Origin: Alisma plantago-aquatica
Taxonomy: Eukaryota > Streptophyta > Magnoliopsida > Alismatales > Alismataceae
Length of the DNA stretch: 64,000 nt
Assembly: GCA_963693085.1 (NCBI GenBank)
Contig: OY856412.1
Span: 1,412,250,394 to 1,412,314,393, forward strand
Direction: 5' to 3'
Shown here piece after piece: positions 34,691 through 44,654 of the stretch. Position 1 is the stretch's first letter. The number at the start of each line of letters is the position of its first letter. Below the pieces are notes generated by a model, which was given only the letters and a program-made list of their open reading frames with translations, was not told where the DNA came from and searched no databases. A program made the translations under genes and the position numbers.

Positions 34691-36196
34691 TTTCTTAAGA
34701 TGTGTTACCGTCTCAAGAACACTATTGTCCTTGCACTACTCATGCAACTCATAGTTCATGTAGCTAAGATAAGGTACTTTATCTCTAAGGCATCATTAAC
34801 ATGCTTCCAGTAAGCATCCACTTGTTCCCTAGGTGCATCTGGAGCTAGTATTTATAGAATTGGTCTGTCAAGGACGTAGAGCTTACACTCTTCATTGAGA
34901 TACCCTCTAAAAGTCCAAAACTAGTCATAGAAATTTATCCCGTCAAGTTTGTCCTTCTTAAGGACCAATCATAATTGGGATTTGTTCGTCATTTGGTTCT
35001 TAAAGAGAAAATATGCATTTTTCAAAAAACTTTTGATTTGATTTAAATTTTTTTGACAATATTAATTAGGCCTTTAATTATTATTGCTCCCACTATTTTG
35101 TTTCAATTTGATATCTCTCACATATCAATTCATAATATTTAAGCGTACAATATTCTAGTGGGCCAGATCCAAGATAATTCAGCTATGGCCTGATCAACAC
35201 CGCAAAACATAGTTAATCACCAAGGAAGGAAACTTTTGTCAATTGCATCATATGCAATTATGGATAGATGTTATGTGCAACTCCTTGCGATACACATCCG
35301 CATGCTTCTGGGATTAGACACACTAAGAATCACTAGTTTAAGTCTGACTCAATAGGCAGCATGATAGATATGCACCATATGGAGGCAGAACATACATATC
35401 TATTAGCACACTTCCATGAGATAGATGGCACACCACGCGGAGGTGTAACCTACACTAGGTCGATCAAGCTTTTCATGTGGGTTGTTGTTGGAAAGCATCT
35501 TGACTTAATATAATTCTTATTTGAGGAATTTTGTGTTTATAAGTATATACATATACTTTAACCAATCACTATATATATAACACATATCATATACATGCTA
35601 TATACCACAATGAAAACATACAATAAGCAAAAGCGATGGTTATGGCCATCCTAATGTAATTCCTTGGAGCCACAAGGAATTACCACATCTAGGTCTACAT
35701 CACATGCATAAATCTATTGTCGATGAAGATCCTTGCTTGCCAATCCGATTTGATTGGTTCAATCCTTGAACCGATCAGCTCACCTCTTGGTCGGTCATTT
35801 GGTTGTCTCACCGGTCATCTGATCCTTCTATCCACCATCCGCTAGCTTTTCTAGCTGATTGGTCGGGTCCACCAGTCGATCGATTTGGCTCGTCCACCTG
35901 GTCCTCCTTGGTCCTCCATCTTGTAGGCTCATCTTTGGGACATCTTCTTCTTTGTCATAACAGGAAAGTAAACTATCCTACTTTTACATTATTATAGGAA
36001 AACCTCGAGTGAAATTCAAGGGGAGAAAGGGTGAAAGAATTAACTTTACATTGGGAAGATAAGATAGAGGCTTGGTACGCAGATCGAGATAAAAGGATTG
36101 ACCAACCATATATCCATGCACAGATAATAGGGGTTATTTTCCATAAATATGCTACACATCCTCCAAAAAACTGCTTTTTGTGTGACGTGTGTGAAT

Positions 36197-36197
<1 letters not shown>

Positions 36198-36255
<58 letters not shown>

Positions 36256-36262
36256 ATATATA
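36198..36262. repeat. (TA)n microsatellite
   Basis: About 30 TA units ending with a few tatg steps, inside copia-1. It is likely to be length-variable and produces a spurious Ile/Tyr repeat ORF. Confidence 0.97.
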
Positions 36263-36378
36263 GTTTGGGATTATTGTGGTATTTTATTGGGCATGATATT
36301 CACATAGCATGCAATAATAGAATGACAAAACCAAAATCCTATCACATTGATTATCCCATAATATAGTAAATGGATGTT

Positions 36379-36391
36379 GGCTCTGATACCA
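36379..36391 (-). other. copia-1 primer-binding site (tRNA-iMet)
   Basis: The minus strand reads tggtatcagagcc immediately after the 5' LTR end, the standard initiator-Met priming site. It fixes the element's minus orientation. Confidence 0.92.
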
Positions 36392-36392
36392 C

Positions 36393-37552
36393 TATAGGGA
36401 AATATGGATACAAGATAGGCAGTGGAAACAAAAAAAATTATCTACCATATTCCCCAGAAGCAAGCAGATCACGTCAATAACTATAAGACATGAAGGATAG
36501 TTTTGAGGATATACTTGGTCCTGGAGCATATCCAGAGAAATCTCCTTGTCATTCTTGATTTGTAACTATTGACTAGTTACTCTTGGATGATGTATGTTCA
36601 ACTCCTGGTCTTCACCATGGACAACAGACTGGAACTATGTCTGCAGCGGCTCCTGTGGTCTCGCCACAGACTTACAATTGTCATTGTCCTTCTAACAGCA
36701 GCCAAAGGACTCCTGCCTCTAGAGTAGTCCACACAAACCACCTAGAACTCTTTTCTTCCTTCTAGAACAGACATGAAGGAGTTCCCCCCTGTCAGTGTAC
36801 TAGTTACCACCTTCTCTCCCACAACAAAGATCCTCAGTTGTTTCTCTCCTATAGCTATCTCTCCCTAGTCGGGTAGTACATGCTTGGGCTCTCTTGATTA
36901 CCACAACCAGAGAGGACAACAATTGTCAGAGAAACTGATTCTCAATTGTCTGTGTTGTGTTCTGGGAAGCCCATAGTACCCCTCTATTTATAGAAGAGGT
37001 CAGGGCCAGGGTTTCCAATATATGTGGGAGTGGAAGGGATCAAAATATCTTGAATTTTCACAACTTGTGACCACCCAAATGGCCGTCTGGTGACCCATAT
37101 TTTCATCTTGCAAGGGAGACAGGCATATCACATTGCGAGATAGCCATTTTGAGGTTTCCCAATCACATACAAAATTGGCAATTTGTTTCCCATTAATGTA
37201 AAACATTAATTCCTTGTACTCTAAGTAATGTGGAATTGAAAAGATCAAATTTGTGAAAGTATCTAGAATTTTCCTATCCAAACTGAGTGATCTCCCCCAT
37301 GCAAGACAACCTTCTCACTCACCCAAACGGTCGTCCAGTGAGATGAGCCAAGATGGTCAGTTCCACCCATAACCAATTTCAACTCAAATCAACATGGCTC
37401 TTCCAAACGCCCATATGAACCCTTGAGACAACCGTTTGGCACTCCAGATGGCCGTGTCACCCTGTGAGATGGGCGTCTGGTAGTGTAGCTAGTTAATATG
37501 TTGCATGAATTAATTACCTAAATGCTTTAGTAATTATTTCAATCATCATTCA
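36393..37552 (-). repeat. copia-1 5' LTR (1,160 bp)
   Basis: Partner of 31050-32699 without the LINE insert. Minus-strand TATA box tataaatag at 36984-36992. Its inner end has TA where the 3' LTR has CA. The outer end (cattca) is followed within 2 bp by the first LTR of the tandem array. Confidence 0.88.
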
Positions 37553-37872
37553 AGTGTTGGATCCTAGGTGGGTGACTTAGGTGCTCTAGAGGGGGGGTGA
37601 ATAGAGCTGAAAGCACTTAAACAAAATTCATCAAACCTTCAAAATATATGACAAGATAAGGTTGCTAAATAGGTAATTTGAGTGCAACTAAATCATGCAT
37701 AGCAAGGATAAGAGAGATTGAACATGCACCAATTAGACAAGCTATTTAGAGTGGTTCCACACTTCAAACTAGAAGTGTGTCAGTCCACTTGCCTAGAGAG
37801 GTCAACCTCTAGGACTTCAACCAATTGCACTCTTATATTCATTCATAAGACTTACAATACATGACCCAACAA

Positions 37873-38143
37873 AGGACTTACCTATCCAATACAAAGAGTC
37901 TTCAACCTTACCAAGGACTTACCCACTTTGCAAGAGTCTTCGGCCTTCTCCAAGGACTTACCCACTCTTGCACAAGTCTTCGGCCTTGTAGGAATTACCC
38001 ACTCTTCTTGGATCTTCCGCCTTTGACTTCACCTTCACTCGGAGAAGCTTTCCACCAAGGACTTACCCACTTGAGCTTGAGTCTTCTGCCTTCTCCAAGG
38101 GCTTACCCACTCTAGCTCCAAGTCTTCGGCCTTGATCTTCACC
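37873..38143 (-). repeat. ~40-bp tandem repeats in LTR R/U5
   Basis: About six imperfect copies of aaggacttacccactc...gtcttcggccttctcc, spaced near 39-40 bp with one longer spacer. They are transcribed as part of the RNA leader. On the sense (minus) strand four copies contain gggtaagt or aggtaagt and one gggtaagc, which resemble 5' splice sites. Repeated in each LTR at +5,469 steps. Confidence 0.85.
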
Positions 38144-38427
38144 AAGGGACTCCTTCCCTTGTTCTTCTTCACCTCTCTTGGACAAGAGAGAGAACCTTCA
38201 TCTTCAATATAGGAAATGAGAGATGGGGAGGTGGTGGAAGTGAGAGCCTCACAAGATATACAAATGATACTAGCTCTCTTACAAATCTCCTACTCACTCT
38301 AATGGATGTAGCAAGTGATTAAGCTTAGAGAGAGAGAGGAGGCTGTAGGAAGCACTCAACTATAGAATAGGAACCTCACAAAGAGTTTGCAATGAATGCT
38401 CAACCTTGGAATGAAGCCCAAGGGGTC

Positions 38428-38436
38428 CTATTTATA
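38428..38436 (-). promoter_or_regulatory. TATA box of array LTR 1
   Basis: Minus-strand tataaatag. Expected transcription start about 38,400. Identical boxes occur at 43897-43905, 49366-49374, 54835-54843 and 60304-60312, so each unit carries its own promoter. Confidence 0.8.
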
Positions 38437-38573
38437 GCTGGGGATGCCTCTTAGCCTTTGGGAACACTTAAGAACGAAAACTAGCCGTTTTGTGGCTTGC
38501 AACGGATCTATTTTCACTTGTTGCAACTCCACAACGGCTAGAATTGCTTTTTCTGCATTTCAGTACAGTCCGA

Positions 38574-38822
38574 TCGGCCGAGTTTCAATAAAGGCAACTC
38601 GGCCGAACCACTAAACGACAAGTCTGAAAGATAGACTGTCGGCCGAGTTCCCTTGGAGAAACTCGGCCGATCGGTCGACTTTCATCTTGGACCGATCAGT
38701 GGATCGGCCGAGTTTCCCAGCATAGAAACTCGACCGAACAGGAATCGGCTGAGTTGGAAACTCGGCCGATTGCATCAAAAATTCCAGAATAACTGGATCG
38801 GCCGAGTTTGTAATTCGGCCGA
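38574..38822 (-). promoter_or_regulatory. Cluster of five GC-rich hairpins in U3
   Basis: Ten copies of an 11-bp word, tcggccgagtt or its reverse complement, alternate in orientation to give five stem-loops: 38574-38584/38596-38606, 38639-38649/38660-38670, 38704-38714/38727-38737, 38745-38755/38759-38769 and 38798-38808/38812-38822, with 3-12 nt loops. Most arms are perfect, a few have one or two changes. They lie about 140-390 bp upstream of the TATA box. Palindromic CG-rich repeats near the promoter are a known feature of Sireviruses. The cluster recurs in all five LTRs. Confidence 0.9.
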
Positions 38823-39185
38823 CAAAATCCCTGTTATGGGTATTTTGGAATTTTTGTAAAACTGTACAAATGATGGATTTTTGTGTCCCAATAATTTTTC
38901 TAAGCTTAATTACAAGTCATACAATCATTACAAGTGATTACAAAGCAATTCTAAGGTCATTTACATAGAGATCCCAAATTGCACACTTGTAGCTATTTTG
39001 ACTTGTCTTTTCTCCAATTTGATATGCGCAAGTTAGGGCATTTGGAGTGTGTCTAAACCTAATCTGAAATTACTCAATGTAGAAGCATTAGACACCAATA
39101 TGTGGAATGGTTAGTCATCATCAAAACAAGGGTTTAGTCAATTTAGACATGAGTCAACATTGACCTAATTGACCTTGAGTCAACA

Positions 39186-39199
39186 TTCTCCCCCTTTTT
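39186..39199 (-). other. Polypurine tract of unit 1
   Basis: Minus-strand aaaaagggggagaa directly abuts the LTR start TGTTG. It is the primer for plus-strand synthesis and of the form typical for Sireviruses. Confidence 0.9.
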
Positions 39200-39296
39200 G
39201 AAGATGACAAACCATTCCATAAATGTATTGAAAGCTTGTAAGTAAAATCATACCTTCGGAGGAACCTAGGGGTTTCAGTAGAATTGAGTTCATATG

Positions 39297-39532
39297 CTCC
39301 CCCTCAATTGATGCTAGTGGAGTTTTCATACTCCCCCTCAATTGATGCTATTTCTCCTGCATGGTTAGCTTTCATAACATTTATAGAAACTATGTCTTCT
39401 ACTCATATATGTTCTACACATATATGTCTTCTCCCATTTACCTTCTCCCCTTTACATGGACACGCTTCTTTGCTTCATGTAAGACATGCCTTCTCCCTGT
39501 TGTCAAAAGAAGACATATCTTTCTCCCCCTTT
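39297..39532 (-). repeat. Multiple PPT-like tracts
   Basis: Further purine-rich runs on the minus strand occur at 39297-39315 and 39331-39349 (a repeated 19-bp word), 39441-39454, 39489-39499 and 39520-39532, all containing ggggag or gggag cores. Arrays of PPTs upstream of the 3' LTR are characteristic of Sireviruses. They recur in every unit. Confidence 0.75.
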
Positions 39533-40600
39533 GTCATTTCAAAAAGGTGGGGGTGTGAAGAAACTAAGAAACACCACTTGTTAAGAGAAAGAAGATAACA
39601 AAAGTTATATAAGGAGAGTAGAAGAGCACATATAGGGTCTTGTCCAAGCATAGAAAGAAAAGCAAGTTAAAACATATACTTGAACATCCCAAAAATGCAA
39701 GATACAGTGCTGCAGAAAAACAATAAATCACAACTTTGACCCTCAAGATGATGGAATTTGACCAAAAACCATCGGAGCTCATGGCATAGCAATGAGTCTT
39801 GCTCAGAAGGGTGTTTCTGCATAAAAAGCACTATACTTGCAGCAAAAACTGAAATTGGAGCAAAACCTGCATAAAAATCCAAAAAATACTCCAATTTCTA
39901 CATATCATGTAGATCTATGAACCCTGCATCACAATGTTATGCAAGAAACTCAAGATAGTAGATATGCAATTCAAGGAACAGGCTTGAGCATATATGAGAC
40001 AAGATACAAGCATAGCATATAGATGAGCAAATATTCCAATTATAAACAAGGTTAGAACTACATGTATGTGAACTACTAGTAGATGATATCACAAGTTAGG
40101 ACTACTAGTAGGATCTAGATCATAGCAAGAGATACACAAGATAAAGCAAGCTATGAGTAGATATAGAGATATATCCAAACCAAGAGATATGCAATTTTAG
40201 ACGCATAAAAGGATATAACTCACTAGATATGCATCCTTACCATAAGATGATTACCCCTAAGAACCTCAAGGTTGTATCAAGACAAGATATACACCTAGAT
40301 AGATGTAGCAAGTTAGAGTACAACGGAAGCAATTTAAGACACAACCAAGAGATCCAAAGAGTTCATCATCAAAACCTGCAAAACAACTCAAAGCAAGTAA
40401 TTGCACGATATAGATATACCAATTTAGAGCAATTAGAGAGATAGAGTTGTAAGCAAGATAGGCAATTTAGAACATGGCAATATGCATATATAAAGGTACC
40501 AAATGAGAGTGCCAAAGAATAAGGCTATTGGTTGAGAAAATCTAGTTGAGAGGGAAATTCTCACTCAATAAGCCAAATGTATATTCTGTGCACAGTGTAA

Positions 40601-40701
40601 TCGGTCGAGTTCTGTGTATTGGCAACTCGGCCGATCGCAGCTGTTGGCAACACCCATTGGTGCCTATCGGTCGAGTTTTAGACAGGACAAAACTCGGCCG
40701 A
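40601..40701 (-). repeat. Internal pair of GC-rich hairpins
   Basis: Arms 40601-40611 with 40624-40634, and 40667-40677 with 40691-40701, use the same 11-bp word as the U3 cluster, with one base changed in each left arm (tcggtcgagtt). They lie about 400 bp downstream of the gag stop. Recurs in all five units. Confidence 0.88.
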
Positions 40702-41100
40702 CAAAACTACTGTAGAAAAAGCACATATTTTTCATAAAACATATCTAGAGGCATGCTAGATATACAAACCATATCCAAACATGTCTAAGCAAGTTAGTAG
40801 TGCACTATAGAAGCATTAGAAATAGTTTTTGAGCAAGAGTGTGAAGAGAAACACAAAATGTCACTTTTGACTCAAAAACCATAAGTATAGTGCACACTAA
40901 CTTGACAAAAACAAGTTAGAAATGGTTATAAGCAATAGAACCTTTACCTTTGTGCTTACCAATGCTTTTTCACTTGTTGTCACCCTCTACACATCTCACC
41001 TTTCTTCTTTCATGTGGATTGAGAAGTCAATTTTCAATTCAATAGCTCAAGTCAATCCATTTGCAAGTACCTACAAGAAGAAAGATGAAATGGTCCCCAA

Positions 41101-42972
41101 TCATGCTTTTGGGTCCGGAGGGGTTAGCTTAGCAACCCAAGTCCTATTGCTCTTGGGTGCTTTCCTAAAAGGACAACAAGTAGAATAATGACCAAATTCA
41201 TTGCAATAGTTGCATGTGCCCATAGTCTTGGAACTAGAGGATTCTCCATGGAATATTGGAGGTCCTTTATCTTTGTTGTTCCCTTGACTACTATCATATC
41301 CTAAACCATGTCTACCAATTTGTTTAGTAGAATTGAGTAGGATGTCATTAAGACTCTTCTTACCAACTAAGAATCTTTGCAAAGAAGATCTCAAACTATC
41401 ATTATCATGCATAAGAGAGGTAATAGTAGAAGACAAATGATTGATATTATCTCTAGCATGCAAAAGATCATTTTCAAAGCAAAGAGCTTTAGTTAAATAA
41501 GAATCTCTATCAATATGAAGAGCAGCAACATCATTCTCTTTATTAGTATAACTAGAACAAGATTCATGCCCATTGATTTTAGCAAGCAAGGAGGCATTTT
41601 CTAGTTCTAATTCATGCAAAACAAAATCTTTGTTTTTGTTTTCAGATTTAAGAACATCAATGTCATGCATGAGAGAATCAACAATTAAAGTATGTTCTTC
41701 ATTAGAATTAGGCATGAGAGGTTGAGCTTCTAGAAATTTAATCTTATCAAGTAAACTAGCATTTTCAAGTTTAAGAGAGTCTACTTGGCTAAGACAATCA
41801 TTTTTATCAATAAGCAAGCAAGAATTTGCATATTCAAGATCATCTAGTTCTATATGCAAATTATCAACAATTTTAGCAAGCTTTTTCTTTTTCTTTTTAG
41901 AAGACTTAAGAGATGCACAAATATCATGAATGAGATCAATCAAGGATTCTTTATCTAAAGAGTCTAGATTTACCTCATTTGAGTCTTCACTTGTTGATGC
42001 TACAAGAGCAAAATGACATTCTCCTTCATCACTTGAGCTTGATCTTGATCCTTCACTTGAATCTTCACTTGAGCTTGAGTTGGAGGAGCCACTTGAGCTT
42101 GATTGCCATTTCTTCTTGTGAAGATGGGTCTTTTTGCCTTGTGGGCAATCTTCCTTGTAGTGACCCTTCTTTCCACATGTGAAGCACCGGATGGAGGAGG
42201 ACTTGCCTTTGTAGAGTCTACCTTTGGAGTACATGGCATCTTCTTTAGCTTGAGAGGATGGAGAGACTTGTTCCATGATAGCTTCAATTTGAGCCTTCAT
42301 TTCAGCCTTCTTCATTCTCTTTAGCTCTTTCTTCTCTTGTCTTTCTACTTCCTCCCTCTTGTCAAGTGTGGCTTCATGTGCTTGTAGATTTCCAATGAGC
42401 TCTTCAATAGGAATATCCCTAAGCGACCTTGCTTCTTCAATGGAAGTCACCTTGGATTCCCATCTCTTGGGGAGAGTTCTAAGGATCTTTGAGTTGATCT
42501 CTCCACTAGACATAGGATGTCCTAGAACAGCAAGACCATTTAAGATGGTGTTGATCCTTGAGTACATGTTGGCTATGCTCTCCTCCTTTCCCATCTTGAA
42601 GTTCTCAAGCAACCCTTTGAGCATGTAGACCTTGCTTTCCTTCACTTGATCTGTCCCTTCATAAGTGATGCAAATCTTTCTCCATACCTCATAGGCCGTC
42701 TCACAAGAAGAAATCCGGTTGAACTCGGTGGGGGTCATGGAGGCATATAGAATGTGCATGGCTCTAGCATTCAAGGTTGCTTTCATCAAGGTGGCTTCAT
42801 CCCATTCTTCAATGTTTGTCTTTGGTAGAATGTATGGGCTGTTCACCATTTGCCACATCTCGAGACTTGATCCTTGGATGAAGAATTGAAGTCTTCTTCT
42901 CCAATAGAGGAAGTTTCTCCCATCAAAGATTGGAAGTCTAGTCGAGAGTCTCCCTCCTAGGTAGTCACCCAT
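41101..42972 (-). CDS. Gag polyprotein of unit 1 (Sirevirus-like)
   Basis: Intact 623-residue protein. Residues ~10-210 form the DUF4219/UBN2-type capsid region (LPIFDGRNFLYWRRRLQFF, then YEVWRKICITYEG). Zinc knuckle CFTCGKKGHYKEDC at 263-276 should package RNA. A Ser-rich acidic stretch spans ~290-316. A long heptad-like coiled coil runs ~335-560 (LKLENASLLDKIKFLEAQ, HELELENASLLAKING). A second zinc finger CNYCNEFGHYSTCC lies at 587-600, with TWVAKL near the end. The large size and C-terminal coiled coil fit Sirevirus gag. No protease or pol follows. The start Met is 38 bp after the PBS. Unit-specific residues: Arg19 and Ile100. Confidence 0.95.
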   Translation of the reverse strand: MGDYLGGRLSTRLPIFDGRNFLYWRRRLQFFIQGSSLEMWQMVNSPYILPKTNIEEWDEATLMKATLNARAMHILYASMTPTEFNRISSCETAYEVWRKICITYEGTDQVKESKVYMLKGLLENFKMGKEESIANMYSRINTILNGLAVLGHPMSSGEINSKILRTLPKRWESKVTSIEEARSLRDIPIEELIGNLQAHEATLDKREEVERQEKKELKRMKKAEMKAQIEAIMEQVSPSSQAKEDAMYSKGRLYKGKSSSIRCFTCGKKGHYKEDCPQGKKTHLHKKKWQSSSSGSSNSSSSEDSSEGSRSSSSDEGECHFALVASTSEDSNEVNLDSLDKESLIDLIHDICASLKSSKKKKKKLAKIVDNLHIELDDLEYANSCLLIDKNDCLSQVDSLKLENASLLDKIKFLEAQPLMPNSNEEHTLIVDSLMHDIDVLKSENKNKDFVLHELELENASLLAKINGHESCSSYTNKENDVAALHIDRDSYLTKALCFENDLLHARDNINHLSSTITSLMHDNDSLRSSLQRFLVGKKSLNDILLNSTKQIGRHGLGYDSSQGNNKDKGPPIFHGESSSSKTMGTCNYCNEFGHYSTCCPFRKAPKSNRTWVAKLTPPDPKA

Positions 42973-43009
42973 CTTCTCCTACTTGTTGAAGTATGCTTGG
43001 AGAAGACCT

Positions 43010-43021
43010 GCTCTGATACCA
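43010..43021 (-). other. Primer-binding site of unit 1
   Basis: Minus-strand tggtatcagagc, complementary to initiator tRNA-Met, two bases after the CAACA end of LTR 2. Copies at 48479-48490, 53948-53959 and 59417-59428. Confidence 0.95.
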
Positions 43022-43023
43022 CT

Positions 43024-44654
43024 TGTTGGATCCTAGGTGGGTGACTTAGGTGCTCTAGAGGGGGGGTGAATAGAGCTGAAAGCACTTAAACAAAATTCAT
43101 CAAACCTTCAAAATATATGACAAGATAAGGTTGCTAAATAGGTAATTTGAGTGCAACTAAATCATGCATAGCAAGGATAAGAGAGATTGAACATGCACCA
43201 ATTAGACAAGCTATTTAGAGTGGTTCCACACTTCAAACTAGAAGTGTGTCAGTCCACTTGCCTAGAGAGGTCAACCTCTAGGACTTCAACCAATTGCACT
43301 CTTATATTCATTCATAAGACTTACAATACATGACCCAACAAAGGACTTACCTATCCAATACAAAGAGTCTTCAACCTTACCAAGGACTTACCCACTTTGC
43401 AAGAGTCTTCGGCCTTCTCCAAGGACTTACCCACTCTTGCACAAGTCTTCGGCCTTGTAGGAATTACCCACTCTTCTTGGATCTTCCGCCTTTGACTTCA
43501 CCTTCACTCGGAGAAGCTTTCCACCAAGGACTTACCCACTTGAGCTTGAGTCTTCTGCCTTCTCCAAGGGCTTACCCACTCTAGCTCCAAGTCTTCGGCC
43601 TTGATCTTCACCAAGGGACTCCTTCCCTTGTTCTTCTTCACCTCTCTTGGACAAGAGAGAGAACCTTCATCTTCAATATAGGAAATGAGAGATGGGGAGG
43701 TGGTGGAAGTGAGAGCCTCACAAGATATACAAATGATACTAGCTCTCTTACAAATCTCCTACTCACTCTAATGGATGTAGCAAGTGATTAAGCTTAGAGA
43801 GAGAGAGGAGGCTGTAGGAAGCACTCAACTATAGAATAGGAACCTCACAAAGAGTTTGCAATGAATGCTCAACCTTGGAATGAAGCCCAAGGGGTCCTAT
43901 TTATAGCTGGGGATGCCTCTTAGCCTTTGGGAACACTTAAGAACGAAAACTAGCCGTTTTGTGGCTTGCAACGGATCTATTTTCACTTGTTGCAACTCCA
44001 CAACGGCTAGAATTGCTTTTTTTGCATTTCAGTACAGTCCGATCGGCCGAGTTTCAATAAAGGCAACTCGGCCGAACCACTAAACGACAAGTCTGAAAGA
44101 TAGACTGTCGGCCGAGTTCCCTTGGAGAAACTCGGCCGATCGGTCGACTTTCATCTTGGACCGATCAGTGGATCGGCCGAGTTTCCCAGCATAGAAACTC
44201 GACCGAACAGGAATCGGCTGAGTTGGAAACTCGGCCGATTGCATCAAAAATTCCAGAATAACTGGATCGGCCGAGTTTGTAATTCGGCCGACAAAATCCC
44301 TGTTATGGGTATTTTGGAATTTTTGTAAAACTGTACAAATGATGGATTTTTGTGTCCCAATAATTTTTCTAAGCTTAATTACAAGTCATACAATCATTAC
44401 AAGTGATTACAAAGCAATTCTAAGGTCATTTACATAGAGATCCCAAATTGCACACTTGTAGCTATTTTGACTTGTCTTTTCTCCAATTTGATATGCGCAA
44501 GTTAGGGCATTTGGAGTGTGTCTAAACCTAATCTGAAATTACTCAATGTAGAAGCATTAGACACCAATATGTGGAATGGTTAGTCATCATCAAAACAAGG
44601 GTTTAGTCAATTTAGACATGAGTCAACATTGACCTAATTGACCTTGAGTCAACA
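43024..44654 (-). repeat. Array LTR 2
   Basis: It is both the 5' LTR of unit 1 and the 3' LTR of unit 2. It differs from the others at 44022 (t instead of c, next to a T-run). All hairpins, TATA box and ~40-bp repeats are kept. Confidence 0.95.

Larger units (their letters stand above)
32700..36392 (-). other. copia-1 internal region
   Basis: From 32700 to 33700, where pol should end, I see no coding similarity. Gag and protease remnants lie at 33714-34690. From 34700 to 36390 the sequence is non-coding or too decayed to assign. A purine-rich run (minus agaagaggag, 32707-32716) near the 3' LTR may be the polypurine tract. Confidence 0.7.
31050..37552 (-). mobile_element. Ty1/copia element copia-1 with two LTRs, no pol
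   Basis: Two similar segments in the same orientation (31050-32699 and 36393-37552) flank a 3.7-kb interior with a minus-strand initiator-Met PBS at its right end. Coding remnants are gag and protease/GAG-pre-integrase only; integrase, RT and RNase H are absent. It is inserted in gypsy-2 gag. The LTRs differ at many sites, so it is clearly older than the array at its right. A clean target duplication could not be identified. Confidence 0.9.
37555..39185 (-). repeat. Array LTR 1 (1,631 bp)
   Basis: On the minus strand it begins TGTTGACTC right after the polypurine tract and ends GGATCCAACA, so its ends are TGTTG/CAACA inverted. Reading the minus strand: U3 (39185 to about 38437) with five hairpins, TATA box, then R/U5 with the ~40-bp repeats. 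It lies next to copia-1 and is the 3' LTR of unit 1. Confidence 0.93.
39186..41100 (-). other. Non-coding 3' half of unit 1 interior
   Basis: 1.9 kb between the gag stop and the 3' LTR, where pol would be. It is A-rich with no protein similarity. It contains the PPT-like tracts and, at 40601-40701, two extra hairpins. The short plus-strand ORFs here are not supported. Confidence 0.8.

Noticed and set aside
36031..36366. ORF with an Ile/Tyr repeat
   Set aside because: It is a translation of the (TA)n microsatellite.
37861..38115. Plus-strand ORF of 84 codons in each LTR with a repetitive peptide
   Set aside because: It is antisense to the retroelement transcript and simply translates the ~40-bp repeats.
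38574..38822. Regularly spaced palindromes resembling a CRISPR array
   Set aside because: The repeat is 11 bp, alternates in orientation and lies in a plant LTR promoter; there are no spacers or cas genes.
41979..42628. Plus-strand ORFs and an alternative minus-frame ORF over gag
   Set aside because: They are shadows of the 623-codon gag frame and show no independent similarity.
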